A stretch of DNA of 64,000 nucleotides from Clostridia bacterium. Its GTDB lineage: Bacteria; Bacillota; Clostridia; Lachnospirales; Lachnospiraceae. The stretch covers positions 31,440 through 95,439 of the forward strand of contig CAJTIM010000018.1 in the NCBI GenBank assembly GCA_910576325.1. The letters run 5' to 3'. Positions 45,824 through 55,170 of this stretch are shown in pieces. The first letter of the stretch is position 1. The number at the start of each line of letters is the position of its first letter. The notes under the pieces were generated by a model. That model was not told where the DNA came from. It ran no database searches and saw only the letters and a list, made by a program, of their open reading frames with translations. Both the position numbers and the translations under genes were made by a program.

Positions 45824-47140
45824 CTACCGCTTTCCTTTGACCAGCAGACTTCGGCGCATGGCGCGTATGGATTGGGTCAGATGGCGTCTTGCCGGGCATA
45901 CGAAACTGCAGCTTCCACATTCCAGACATTCCATTCCATACAGCTCCCGGAACGTATCCTCCTGAAAATGCTCTGCCAAATCCGCCAGCTTAGCCGGCAG
46001 CAATTGCTCCGGACAGGCCTCCACACAGCTTCCGCAACGGATGCAGGAGCCTGGCACGGAGCCGGCCACGTCGTCCTTGCTCATACACAAAAGTGCCGAG
46101 GAGGTTTTAACTACCGGTACATTCAAATCAAACAGACTGATTCCCATCATCGGGCCGCCTGACACAAATTTCTTCGGTTCTTTGGAAAATCCTCCCGCCG
46201 CATCAATCAGCTCGGAAAAGCTGGTGCCGATGGGAACATTGAAATTACAGGGATTCACCAGAGCCTTTCCCGTAACGGTCACAACCCGTTCCGTCAAAGG
46301 TTTTCCAAAGGCCAGAGCCTGATAAATGGCGCATACCGTGTCCACATTGTGAACAATACAGCCGGCATCCGCCGGGAGCATGGAGGAATTGATCTCCTTT
46401 CCCGTGCAGGCGTAGATTAGCATCCGCTCCGATCCCTGGGGATACTTGGTCTCCAGCACCTTTACCTCCATCCGGTTCTCTTTTCCGGAAGCAAGCTGCA
46501 GGGAGGTAATGGCATCCCGTTTGCTGTCCTCTATGGCAAAGATTCCGACAGCCCGTTCAAACAGGCTTAAGATCATCTTAAGCCCCATAACAAGCCACTC
46601 CGGATTTTCCACCATCCGACGGTAATCCGAGGTCAGATAGGGTTCACATTCGGAGCAGTTTACAATCACGGTACGGATCTTTTTGGGATTTTTTACCGCC
46701 AGCTTTACATGGGTCGGAAAGCCGGCGCCGCCCATTCCCACAATACCGGCTTTTTGAATCTTCATAATCCGTTCCCCCGGCTCCAAATCCTGCCAGGGCT
46801 TCATCTGCTCCAGGGGGGCTCTCTCGTATTGGTTATCATTATCAACTACAATGGACATAACGGCATTTCCCGAAACTGTCATACGGGGCTCCACTGCCTT
46901 TACGGTTCCGGACACGGAGGCATGAACCGGAACGGAAATATAACCGTCCGCCCGGGCAATCACCTGCCCCTTTAACACGCGCTCCCCTGCCTTCACCACA
47001 GGAACGGCGGGACCGCCTATATGCTGTACCATCGGATACACCAATTCGCCTCTCGGATAATATTCCTGAATCGGCTTTTCTCTTGTAAATCGTTTTCTCT
47101 TGTGGGGATGTATCCCACCTTTAAAAGTTGAATGTGCCAT
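45824..47140 (-). CDS. rnfC: Electron transport complex subunit RnfC
   Basis: RnfC is the peripheral NADH-binding iron-sulfur subunit. The 438-residue protein has the N-terminal domain starting FKGGIHPHKRKRFT, a flavin/NADH region (GGAGFPTHVKL), and two 4Fe-4S motifs CIRCGSCVEACPEQ and CLECGSCSFVCPAR near the end. Length is normal. It is the first visible gene of the short Rnf unit and is followed by rnfD. Confidence 0.95.
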   Translation of the reverse strand: MAHSTFKGGIHPHKRKRFTREKPIQEYYPRGELVYPMVQHIGGPAVPVVKAGERVLKGQVIARADGYISVPVHASVSGTVKAVEPRMTVSGNAVMSIVVDNDNQYERAPLEQMKPWQDLEPGERIMKIQKAGIVGMGGAGFPTHVKLAVKNPKKIRTVIVNCSECEPYLTSDYRRMVENPEWLVMGLKMILSLFERAVGIFAIEDSKRDAITSLQLASGKENRMEVKVLETKYPQGSERMLIYACTGKEINSSMLPADAGCIVHNVDTVCAIYQALAFGKPLTERVVTVTGKALVNPCNFNVPIGTSFSELIDAAGGFSKEPKKFVSGGPMMGISLFDLNVPVVKTSSALLCMSKDDVAGSVPGSCIRCGSCVEACPEQLLPAKLADLAEHFQEDTFRELYGMECLECGSCSFVCPARRHLTQSIRAMRRSLLVKGKR

Positions 47141-47149
47141 AGGTTCCTC

Positions 47150-48055
47150 TCATTTCTTTCTCCGATCCCGAAGCGCCTGAGCCCGGGATTTCATATGGGG
47201 ATATGCATTCATGGCCCGATCGGCAAAACGATTGGCAAATCGGCTTCCGCGGTTGCGAATCTCCTCATACCGGCTGCGCAGAAGTGAAATCCGCTCCTCG
47301 ATCTGGGCTTTATGCTCTCCGTGCAATTCTTTGATTTCCGCGCCTCCAAAGGCTGCAATCGCATCAATCCGCGCTTCCAGACGCCTCCGAAGCTCCGTAC
47401 CGCGTTCAAAACCCGGGTAGCCTTCCAGCCGTTCCCTAAGCTCCTCCGTAGTGCGGAAAAGCCTTGTGGACTGTATATATTCGGAAAGCTCGTCGATGAC
47501 GGCATCCATATGGTGAAGCTTTTCTCCAATCCGCATTGCATTCATAAAGGACATTCCGAAATCCGCCGCATATATGAAGGAAGCCGTTCCTACAAGCAGC
47601 TTTCCTACGGATACGGAATAAAGGTCCACAATCCGGTCTACCGCCGGCTGAAAGCCGTAAAACAGAATAATGGAAAAGATCCCCCATCCAAGGGAGGCTC
47701 CCAGGCAAATTCTTCCCTGAAAATTAAATCTATTCCGGCTGTAATCCCACCAGCTTGTATGAAAAATACGCTCCATCAAAACGGCTGTCGCATATTCCAG
47801 AATGGTAGGAACAATCACACCGCCCAGATAAAGCCAGAACAGATTTCCGGAAACAGGCTTTAGGATCAAGTAAACGCTTACCGCGCCGAAGCCGTAGATG
47901 GTACACACAGGTCCTGTTACAAAACCACGGTTTACCAGTCTTTTTTCCTTGACGGACACATAGCAGCTTTCCCAAACCCAGCCCAAAAAGCTGTAGATAA
48001 AGAGCCAGTTTAAAATATGATAGAGATCTATGCCTCCAATCGTAAACTCCCACAT
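47150..48055 (-). CDS. ABC_trans_CmpB-type membrane protein
   Basis: A protein of about 301 residues. The N-terminal ~200 residues have six or so membrane segments and begin IDLYHILNWLFIYSFLGWVWESCYVS (shown here in part: FIYSFLGWVWE), typical of the PF06541 'ABC_trans_CmpB' family, which is named as a putative transporter permease but whose role is unclear. The C-terminal ~100 residues are charged, Arg/Glu-rich and likely coiled coil. The ATG at 48055 is preferred, but ribosome binding is weak. Confidence 0.72.
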   Translation of the reverse strand: MWEFTIGGIDLYHILNWLFIYSFLGWVWESCYVSVKEKRLVNRGFVTGPVCTIYGFGAVSVYLILKPVSGNLFWLYLGGVIVPTILEYATAVLMERIFHTSWWDYSRNRFNFQGRICLGASLGWGIFSIILFYGFQPAVDRIVDLYSVSVGKLLVGTASFIYAADFGMSFMNAMRIGEKLHHMDAVIDELSEYIQSTRLFRTTEELRERLEGYPGFERGTELRRRLEARIDAIAAFGGAEIKELHGEHKAQIEERISLLRSRYEEIRNRGSRFANRFADRAMNAYPHMKSRAQALRDRRKK

Positions 48056-48082
48056 AAAAAAATGTCTTTCCCTACAAGGCGC

Positions 48083-48110
48083 GAGGACACGCACGCTCGT
48101 GCCTGTCCTC
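48083..48110 (-). terminator. Hairpin after rpsA
   Basis: GAGGACA (48083-48089) pairs with TGTCCTC (48104-48110), extended inside by GCACG/CGTGC. It lies between the rpsA stop and the next gene on the minus strand; no T tract follows at once, so it may be an mRNA end-stabilising structure or weak terminator. Confidence 0.55.
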
Positions 48111-48186
48111 CCGTCATCTTATCTCACTTTTTAGTTACTCCAAGCATTGTGCCGGATCTATACGGGTATCCTCTGTCCGGCTGTAT

Positions 48187-49314
48187 TTATTCTTCCTCAG
48201 CGGCAACGGCGTCAATATCCACATCGGCCACATCTTCATCGTAGTCTCTGTCCGGATCCGCTGCGGGAGCCTGAAGGGCCTTCATGCTCAGGCTGATCTT
48301 TCTGTCTTCTTCATTAAAATCTACAACTCTTGCCTCAATCTCCTGTCCGATGGAAAGAATATCCGCCGGCTTCTCCACATGCTCTCTTGAAATCTGAGAC
48401 ACATGAAGCAGTGCGTCCACACCGGGCTCCAGCTCAATAAAGGCGCCGAAGTCAGTCATTCTTGCAACTCTTCCGTATACGATATTACCGGCAGCATACT
48501 TTACCGCCGCATCCAGCCAGGGATTCTGATCCTCAAACTTCAGGCTTAAGGCAATCTTGGTGTCATTGATATCTTTAATCAGAACCGTAATCTCCTGTCC
48601 TACCTTAAACACCTTCTTGGGATTCTCCACACGGCCCCAGGACATCTCGGAGATATGAAGCAGTCCGTCCGCACCGCCCAGATCTACAAAAGCTCCGAAA
48701 TCCGTAACATTCTTCACTACACCGTCTACCACATCGCCTACCTGAATACGCTCAAACAAAGCCTTCTGAAGCTCCGCCTTTTCCGCAATCACAAGCTGCT
48801 TGCGGTTACCGATAATGCGGCCTCTTCTGGGATTGAACTCCGTGATAATAAAGCTGATCTCCTGCCCTTCATATTTTGCCAGGTTCCGCTCGTAGGTATC
48901 GGATACCAGACTGGCAGGAATAAACACTCTGGACTCATCCACAACAACACTCAAACCGCCGTCCAGAGCCTGGGTTACGGTTGCTGTAATCACTTCCTCA
49001 TTCTCAAAAGCTTCCTTCAGGCGCTTGCTTGCTCTCTCAGCTGCCAGTCTCTTATAGGTAAGGAGTACTTGTCCTTCCCCATCGTTAACCTTCAGTACTT
49101 TTACTTCCATAGTATCCCCAACGGATACGCAGGTAGTCAGATCCACCGGAGTGTTGCTGTATTCGCTCTTGGTAAGAATACCGTCTGACTTATAGCCTAT
49201 GTTTAAGATGATCTCATCTTCTTTGACATCAATAACAGTGCCTTCGACAACCTCTCCATTCCGTATTGTTTTTAATGAATCTTCCAGCATTTGTTCAAAA
49301 CTTAATTCCGACAT
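48187..49314 (-). CDS. rpsA: 30S ribosomal protein S1
   Basis: A 375-residue S1 with four S1 RNA-binding repeats (starting GEVVEGTVIDVKEDEIILNI, EVITATVTQALDGGL, GDVVDGVVKNVTDFGAF, GNIVYGRVARMTDFGAF) and an acidic tail. It helps bind mRNA to the small subunit. The ATG at 49314 follows AGGAGG and lies within the end of ispH; the two frames overlap by 20 bases. In many Clostridia ispH and S1 are one fused protein; here they are separate. Confidence 0.93.
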   Translation of the reverse strand: MSELSFEQMLEDSLKTIRNGEVVEGTVIDVKEDEIILNIGYKSDGILTKSEYSNTPVDLTTCVSVGDTMEVKVLKVNDGEGQVLLTYKRLAAERASKRLKEAFENEEVITATVTQALDGGLSVVVDESRVFIPASLVSDTYERNLAKYEGQEISFIITEFNPRRGRIIGNRKQLVIAEKAELQKALFERIQVGDVVDGVVKNVTDFGAFVDLGGADGLLHISEMSWGRVENPKKVFKVGQEITVLIKDINDTKIALSLKFEDQNPWLDAAVKYAAGNIVYGRVARMTDFGAFIELEPGVDALLHVSQISREHVEKPADILSIGQEIEARVVDFNEEDRKISLSMKALQAPAADPDRDYDEDVADVDIDAVAAEEE

Positions 49315-50146
49315 GTTTTTGAACCTCCTCAATAATTTTCTTTGGGGTGGAAGCCCCTGCGGTAATACCTACGCAACGAATGGATTGCGATGTCTTTAAA
49401 TCCAAATCCTCTAGTTCCTGTATATAGTAAGTATTTTCACATTCTTTCTTACATATTTCAAATAGCTTCTGCGTGTTGGAACTGTGCCTTCCGCCTATGA
49501 CAATCATGGCGTCCGCCTGGGATGCAATCTGCCTGGCTTCCGTCTGCCGCTCCTCTGTGGCACTACAGATCGTATTTAAAACAATTATATCATACCCCTT
49601 TTTTAAAATAATTTCAACCATATCTTTAAATTTCTTGTAGTTAAATGTCGTTTGGGATACAACACACAGTTTTTCCCCGGCTTCAATTGTAAAGTTTTGG
49701 GCTTCTTCTACAGATTCTACCACATAAGAAGGCGTCCCGCACCAACCGCGTATACCCTCCACCTCCGGATGCCTGACATTGCCGATAATAAGGATCTTCC
49801 TGCCTTTTGCCCCTTCCTTTTGAACTATCTGGTGTATCTTCCGTACAAAAGGACAGGTGGCGTCTACCAGGCGGATGCCTTTCTCCTCCAAAAGATCATA
49901 AATATGCTTTCCCACGCCGTGAGCGCGGATAATAACAGTCCCTTCTTCCAAATTAACCAGATCTTCTTCCGTATTCAGAACACGAACGCCCTTCTCTTCC
50001 AACTCCTGGACGACATTTTCATTATGAACAATGGGACCATACGTATAAATAGGAGAGGTCCCTTCTTCTATCTGGGTATAAACCGTATCAACGGCCCTTT
50101 GTACGCCGAAGCAAAAGCCGGCAGTTTTGGCAAGTTTTACTTTCAC
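49295..50146 (-). CDS. ispH: 4-hydroxy-3-methylbut-2-enyl diphosphate reductase
   Basis: IspH is the last enzyme of the non-mevalonate isoprenoid pathway and uses a 4Fe-4S cluster. The 283-residue protein has the cluster Cys motifs AKTAGFCFGVQRAV, LVDATCPFVRK and LNTICSATEERQ, plus the His and TAGASTP motif. The GTG at 50146 is chosen as start: AAAGGA precedes it and the family N-terminus KVKLAKTAGF follows. The upstream ATG at 50182 overlaps cmk and is less likely. Confidence 0.92.
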   Translation of the reverse strand: MKVKLAKTAGFCFGVQRAVDTVYTQIEEGTSPIYTYGPIVHNENVVQELEEKGVRVLNTEEDLVNLEEGTVIIRAHGVGKHIYDLLEEKGIRLVDATCPFVRKIHQIVQKEGAKGRKILIIGNVRHPEVEGIRGWCGTPSYVVESVEEAQNFTIEAGEKLCVVSQTTFNYKKFKDMVEIILKKGYDIIVLNTICSATEERQTEARQIASQADAMIVIGGRHSSNTQKLFEICKKECENTYYIQELEDLDLKTSQSIRCVGITAGASTPKKIIEEVQKHVGIKF

Positions 50147-50169
50147 GAGCAAATCCTTTCCTTTATTAC

Positions 50170-50838
50170 CTATATTTGACATCTTTCAACAAGCACAAGA
50201 ATCCTCTCCACAACCTCCCGAATCGTCATATCCGAAGAATCCAAAAGCACAGCATCCTCCGCCTGTCTAAGCGGCGAATGTTCCCGCGTCATATCCTGAT
50301 GATCCCGCTTCTCAATATCCGCCTCAATCACACCAAGATCACACGTTTCCCCCTTAGCCGTCAATTCCTCATACCGCCGTTTCGCCCGGCAAGCCGCGGA
50401 AGCCGTCAAATAAACCTTCACATCCGCATTCGGAAGCACACAGGTCCCAATATCCCGGCCATCCATCACCACATTTTCCCTGTTTGCCAAGTTCTGCTGC
50501 AATTCCACCAGCTTCTTCCTCACATCCGGATTTGCAGAAGAAACGGAAGCCATATTTCCCACTTCCTCCGTCCGCAGAAAAGCCGTCACATTCTCCCCGT
50601 CAAGCAGCACCTGCTGCAGCCCGTCCTTATAAGCAATCGTAATATCCGCCCTCTGGCTTGCCGCGCTGATTTTCCCGGAATCGTTCATCGGAACCCCTTC
50701 CCGCAGCAAATACAGAGCCATAGCCCGATACATCGCCCCCGTATCCACATAAATAAATCCAAGCCGCTTGGCAAGCTCCTTGGCAATCGTACTCTTCCCG
50801 GCCCCCGCCGGACCGTCAATGGCAATCTGATAACTCAT
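50170..50838 (-). CDS. cmk: Cytidylate kinase
   Basis: Cmk phosphorylates CMP and dCMP. The 222-residue protein has the P-loop IDGPAGAGKSTIAKELA, the GMP-site segment VDTGAMYRA, and the late motif RDHQDMTREHSPLRQAEDA, as in the family. It is followed by ispH and rpsA, a gene order common in Firmicutes (cmk-ispH-rpsA). The start is the ATG at 50838 (MSYQIAIDG). Confidence 0.96.
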   Translation of the reverse strand: MSYQIAIDGPAGAGKSTIAKELAKRLGFIYVDTGAMYRAMALYLLREGVPMNDSGKISAASQRADITIAYKDGLQQVLLDGENVTAFLRTEEVGNMASVSSANPDVRKKLVELQQNLANRENVVMDGRDIGTCVLPNADVKVYLTASAACRAKRRYEELTAKGETCDLGVIEADIEKRDHQDMTREHSPLRQAEDAVLLDSSDMTIREVVERILVLVERCQI

Positions 50839-50994
50839 AACATCCACACCTGTCCTTCTTTTTTCATTTTTAAAATATAACCTTCATCTCAGAAACCCAA
50901 TCCTCAATCTTTGTGCCAGTAGTCTGTATCGAAAATTCTTGTGCATATTTCCGGTACGGATTACTAGTATCTTCTATATATAATATCTTTATCT

Positions 50995-52230
50995 TCAAAG
51001 ACATCCGACCGCATTTCCTGCTGCATAAGCAGTAGACCAGGCAATCTGCAGATTGAAGCCCCCGGTAACCGCATCCAGATCCAAAACCTCACCGATAAAA
51101 TACAACCCCGGAATCAGCTTGGATTCCATTGTAGAAGGATGTATCTCCTTAACGGACACCCCTCCCCGGGTGATAATAGCCTCCTCAAATCCCCGAAGTC
51201 CGGTAATGGTCATTTCCAGATTCTTGATCTGATATGCAAAATGCTGCCGCTCCCCCCGGGAGATCTCATGTATCTTTTTATCCGGACTGATTCCGCTCAG
51301 TGAAATCATAACAGGAATCAGCTTGGCCGGGAAAAGCCCGGATACCGCATTTTTAAAGGCTTTGTTTTTATGCTCCTCAAAATCCCGCAGAATCCTCTGA
51401 TCGAGCTGATCCAAAGTCAAAGCCGGCTTCAAATCCAGAACCAGGGTTAATTCCTGCTTTGCCGCAAGCCCTCCCACAAAGCTGCTGGCCGTCAGAATCA
51501 GAGGACCGCTGACGCCGAAATGAGTGAACAGCATCTCTCCAAATTCCCGGTAAAGCTCCTTTTTGCCATTTCGAACGGAGATTTCCACATTTTTCAGGGA
51601 AAGGCCCTGAAGCTCCTTTACAAAATGCTCACGGATATTAAAAGGAACCAAGGCCGGCCGCCGCTGCGTGACCTTATGCCCCAGCTTTTCGGCAAAACGG
51701 TAACCGTCCCCGGTAGAGCCGGTGCTTGCATAGGAAATGCCGCCGGTTGCTACGATAACGGCATCCCCCATAATATGTCTTCCGTCAGACAGGCAGACGC
51801 CGGCAGCCCGTCCCTCTTCTGTTATCACATCAGCCACTTCCGTATGGAGATGCACCTGAACCCCCGCCTGCTTCATCTGCCGGCGCAGCCCGTCCAATAC
51901 ATCCGCAGAGCGATCCGACTTTGGAAATACCCTGTTCCCCCGCTCCACCTTAAGCTCCACACCCGCTTCCTCAAAAAAATTCATCGCATCCTGATTTGTA
52001 AAGCCGTAAAACGCGCTGTAGAGAAACTTTTCATTGGTACACACGCTTGCGAACAGCGTATCCATCTCGCAGGCATTGGTGAGGTTGCACCGTCCCTTGC
52101 CGGTAATGTAGAGCTTTTTTCCTGTTTTTTCATTTTTCTCAAAGATATGGACCTTGTGACCGTTTCTTGCGGCAAACACCGAGGCCATCATACCGGCGGC
52201 GCCGCCGCCGATGATTAGAATTCTGCTCAT
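50995..52230 (-). CDS. HI0933-type (YhiN) FAD-dependent oxidoreductase
   Basis: A 411-residue flavoprotein of the HI0933/YhiN (BaiN-like) family. The dinucleotide motif ILIIGGGAAGMMA is at the start, followed by KTGKKLYITGKGRCNLTNA and the late FAD motif GLYFIGEVLDLDAVTGGFN. Members have been linked to bile-acid or quinone reduction in some gut bacteria, but this one's substrate is unknown. The ATG at 52230 follows GGAGG; the ORF start at 52242 is upstream of that box. Confidence 0.85.
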   Translation of the reverse strand: MSRILIIGGGAAGMMASVFAARNGHKVHIFEKNEKTGKKLYITGKGRCNLTNACEMDTLFASVCTNEKFLYSAFYGFTNQDAMNFFEEAGVELKVERGNRVFPKSDRSADVLDGLRRQMKQAGVQVHLHTEVADVITEEGRAAGVCLSDGRHIMGDAVIVATGGISYASTGSTGDGYRFAEKLGHKVTQRRPALVPFNIREHFVKELQGLSLKNVEISVRNGKKELYREFGEMLFTHFGVSGPLILTASSFVGGLAAKQELTLVLDLKPALTLDQLDQRILRDFEEHKNKAFKNAVSGLFPAKLIPVMISLSGISPDKKIHEISRGERQHFAYQIKNLEMTITGLRGFEEAIITRGGVSVKEIHPSTMESKLIPGLYFIGEVLDLDAVTGGFNLQIAWSTAYAAGNAVGCL

Positions 52231-52291
52231 TTTTGCCTCCACGCATTAAAGAGATATGGTTCGGACCTTCCGCTTTACCGGAAAATCCGCC

Positions 52292-53122
52292 CTATTCTCC
52301 TATAACAAGGTTCAGTTTACCATATCCGCTAACATGGTACAAGCATCTTTCATATCCGCATATGTCATAAGCCGTATAAGAATGATCCAATTGATATCCA
52401 AGCTGCCCGGCCAGTGCGGCAGATTCCGGATTCTGTGCATCCCAGCTGGGATATATCCCCCGTTTCAGACATTCCAGAATCGGAGCTGCGCCGCATACAC
52501 GGGCCAGTCCTTTTCTCCGATGGTCTTTCTCCGTGTCAATTTGAATCTCAATTCCTTCCTTATAAGAAGAATAGGACGATGCTCCTGATACGACTTTGCC
52601 GTTCTTTAAAATAGCAAAACCGAGTCCTAATTTCTTATATTCCTCATAGCTTTGATATAATCCTACTTGATCCCGGCTCCATTCCATAGCTTTGCATTGC
52701 TGAAACAGCTCTTTATCTATCGGTTTGACTTCATATCCATCCTGGAGGCCTGAAACTATTTTTTTAAGCCGCTCTTTATCAAAAGCTTGCGGATTCTTTT
52801 TCATTGCATAACGGATGGTTTTTTTTGCTTTTTCCCTCCAGCAGGATTCTATTAGCCTGCCCCAGGCCTCGCTTTGCGGAATCATTATAATAAAGTCCTG
52901 CTTGCTGCTTTCCGGCTTAAAGGTAGTGAGGGCTTCACTTGGCTTCCCTGCAAGGAAACAGAAGTCGCCTAAGATGGCAGCCGCCGAAGCCGGATGTTGC
53001 GGATGATCCCCATATACATGTCCCATCACGCCCTGCAGACAGGACCATATGAGTGTTTCCTCCCATCCTGCAAATAATTCTGCGGCATACGAGGGATTTT
53101 CCATTTGTACGATTCCTTCCAT
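52292..53122 (-). CDS. GNAT-family acetyltransferase-like protein
   Basis: A 276-residue protein. The C-terminal half (about 165-260) has GLGFAILKNGKVVSGASSY and IDTEKDHRRKGLARVCGAAP (Arg-Arg-x-Gly-x-Ala acetyl-CoA site), the GNAT fold; the N-terminal half is family-specific, as in PF12746-type enzymes. The acceptor is unknown. The ATG at 53122 follows GGAAAGGAGGG; the ORF start at 53212 is not needed. It is followed by an unrelated flavoprotein gene. Confidence 0.82.
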   Translation of the reverse strand: MEGIVQMENPSYAAELFAGWEETLIWSCLQGVMGHVYGDHPQHPASAAAILGDFCFLAGKPSEALTTFKPESSKQDFIIMIPQSEAWGRLIESCWREKAKKTIRYAMKKNPQAFDKERLKKIVSGLQDGYEVKPIDKELFQQCKAMEWSRDQVGLYQSYEEYKKLGLGFAILKNGKVVSGASSYSSYKEGIEIQIDTEKDHRRKGLARVCGAAPILECLKRGIYPSWDAQNPESAALAGQLGYQLDHSYTAYDICGYERCLYHVSGYGKLNLVIGE

Positions 53123-53160
53123 AGCCACCCTCCTTTCCCAACAAAGGCTGCGGTATGTGC

Positions 53161-53604
53161 CTACAGCTCTCCTAACATTTCTTCCAGTATTTCGGAAGCA
53201 TCCTCCACACATCCTCTGCAGGTACGCAGGCGCGGCTGGCCCTTGCCACCTCTCAGCTCCCGGCAGACTACGGTTGTATTCTTTTCCCGAAAACGGTTTT
53301 TCAGGGCTTCTATGAGATTCTTTTCGTCAAGTCCCTGCTCCTTTGCCTTTGCGGAAAGAACAAGCTCCGCCGCCATCACGGCTCCGCATGTTCCCTTCGC
53401 GCCTCCGGCATAGGGCGCGGCCTCCTTCATCGCCTGTTCCTCCGTTACACCTACCAGATCACAGAATGCACAATATACTGCCTGTGAGCAATGATATCCG
53501 CCGGCGTGTCTTTGTTTTGCTGCTTCTACTCTTGATTCCACTTTTGAATACTCCTCTCTTTCTGACACAAGATTTCTTATTATTTTATCACCTTTTATAC
53601 CCAA
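53161..53604 (-). CDS. C_GCAxxG_C_C family redox protein
   Basis: A 147-residue Cys-rich protein of the C_GCAxxG_C_C family, likely cofactor-binding or redox active. Cys residues occur in GYHCSQAVYCAFCDL, GGAKGTCGAVMAA (the GxxxGxCG core), TVVCRELRGG and RTCRGCVEDA. A TTG start at 53604 is preceded by AAGGGGAG, making a non-ATG start likely. Function is unknown; these proteins are often found near transport or redox genes. Confidence 0.85.
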   Translation of the reverse strand: MGIKGDKIIRNLVSEREEYSKVESRVEAAKQRHAGGYHCSQAVYCAFCDLVGVTEEQAMKEAAPYAGGAKGTCGAVMAAELVLSAKAKEQGLDEKNLIEALKNRFREKNTTVVCRELRGGKGQPRLRTCRGCVEDASEILEEMLGEL

Positions 53605-53714
53605 AGTCTCCCCTTATTTTCATACGCTCTTTATTGTTGTCTCTTTAATTACTTTTTACAGAACCGCATTTTCCGTCTTGGTTTCCGTTTTGATTTCGGA
53701 AGCTTTTGCTGTGA

Positions 53715-53749
53715 AAAACACCCACAGCAGGCTTCCGCCGGCTGTGGGT
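53715..53749 (-). terminator. Terminator of the decarboxylase cluster
   Basis: ACCCACAGC (53720-53728) pairs with GCTGTGGGT (53741-53749) and GTTTTT follows on the minus strand. It ends the transcript after oadA. Confidence 0.85.
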
Positions 53750-53763
53750 ATATTCGGTCTTGC

Positions 53764-55170
53764 TTATACGGGATATGCTCCATTCTTCGTATCTGCTACG
53801 GATGCATCCATTTTCGTCTTCTGAGCTTCTCTGTATTTGAAGAAGTCTGTCGCCACCTGGGGGAACAGTGCGTAGGATAATACGTCCTCGTCCTGCTCCT
53901 TGTACTGTGCCATCTCCGCCTCCAGAGTTTCCAGCTCGTTGGGAACCAGATCTGCCGGACGGCAGGTGATTACCTCCGCATCTCCGATACATTTCTTCTG
54001 TACCTCGGGATTGAAGGGCTTTACGGTCTTTCCGTACTTGCCGGAAAGGACGTCCTTGGTCTCCTTGGTTACCATCTTGTAGCGCTCTCCTGCTACTACA
54101 TTCATTACGGCCTGGCTTCCTACGATCTGTGAGGAAGGTGTTACAAGAGGACACTCGCCGAAGTCCTTACGTACCCGCGGAACCTCCTCCAATACTTCGT
54201 AGTACTTATCCTCTGCGCCCAGATCCTTTAACTGAGAGGTCAGGTTGGACAGCATACCGCCTGGTACCTGATACAGCAGAGTCTTGATATTAACGCCCAT
54301 GTTCTTCGGATTGAGAAGGCCGCTCTCCAGACACTCGTCGCGGTAGGGACGGAAGTAGTCTGCGATCTCCGCCAGAAGATTCTGATCGTAACCGGTGTCG
54401 TAGGGAGTTCCCTTGAAGGTCTCAACCATAACCTCAGTTGCAGGCTGAGAGGTTCCCAGCGCAAAGGGTGACATTGCACAGTCGATCACATCCACGCCCG
54501 CTTCTACGGCCTTCATATAGGTCATGGAAGCCACGCCGGATGTATAGTGGGTATGAAGCTGAATCGGGATCCTAACGGCGCTCTTCAGCGCGGTTACCAG
54601 CTCCGTTGCCTTATAGGGCAGCAGAAGGCCGGCCATATCCTTGATACAGATGGAATCCGCACCCATGTTTTCAATCTCTTTTGCAATGTTGGTCCAGTAG
54701 TCCAGTGTGTAAGCGTCGCCCAGAGTATAGGAAAGGGCGATCTGTGCATGGCCTTTTTCCTTGTTGGAAGCCTTCACAGCCGTCTCAAGGTTGCGCAGGT
54801 CATTTAAGCAGTCGAAAATACGAATGATGTCAATGCCGTTTGCAATGGACTTCTGTACAAAATACTCTACTACGTCGTCGCCGTAGGGACGGTAGCCCAG
54901 AATATTCTGTCCGCGGAATAACATCTGTAAAGGTGTTTTCTTTGCTTTGTCTTTAATCTTTCTCAAACGCTCCCAGGGATCTTCGTGAAGGAAACGTAAA
55001 GATGCGTCAAAGGTTGCGCCTCCCCAGCACTCCAATGAGTGATAGCCTACCTGATCAAGCTTCTCTACGATGGGAAGCATCCGCTCCGTGCTCATACGTG
55101 TAGCAATCAGGGACTGATGGGCATCACGCAGTATGGTTTCGGTAATTCTTACCGGTTTTGTCTGTGACAT
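53764..55170 (-). CDS. oadA: Oxaloacetate decarboxylase alpha / 5S carboxyltransferase subunit
   Basis: The 468-residue protein is the carboxyltransferase that moves CO2 between oxaloacetate/pyruvate and biotin. It begins ITETILRDAHQSLIATRM (the metal Asp of the TIM barrel), has IQLHTHYTSG with metal His residues, and a PYC_OADA-like C-terminal domain ending near EALEKMDASV. It lacks the C-terminal biotin domain of classical OadA; a separate biotin carrier is encoded at 56511. The ATG at 55170 is chosen; the ORF start at 55203 lies in the overlapping small ORF. Confidence 0.92.
   Translation of the reverse strand: MSQTKPVRITETILRDAHQSLIATRMSTERMLPIVEKLDQVGYHSLECWGGATFDASLRFLHEDPWERLRKIKDKAKKTPLQMLFRGQNILGYRPYGDDVVEYFVQKSIANGIDIIRIFDCLNDLRNLETAVKASNKEKGHAQIALSYTLGDAYTLDYWTNIAKEIENMGADSICIKDMAGLLLPYKATELVTALKSAVRIPIQLHTHYTSGVASMTYMKAVEAGVDVIDCAMSPFALGTSQPATEVMVETFKGTPYDTGYDQNLLAEIADYFRPYRDECLESGLLNPKNMGVNIKTLLYQVPGGMLSNLTSQLKDLGAEDKYYEVLEEVPRVRKDFGECPLVTPSSQIVGSQAVMNVVAGERYKMVTKETKDVLSGKYGKTVKPFNPEVQKKCIGDAEVITCRPADLVPNELETLEAEMAQYKEQDEDVLSYALFPQVATDFFKYREAQKTKMDASVADTKNGAYPV

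Noticed and set aside
53645..54154. 169-codon frame overlapping the end of oadA
   Set aside because: Same strand but another frame inside oadA and running over its terminator; low-complexity Arg/Gly composition.
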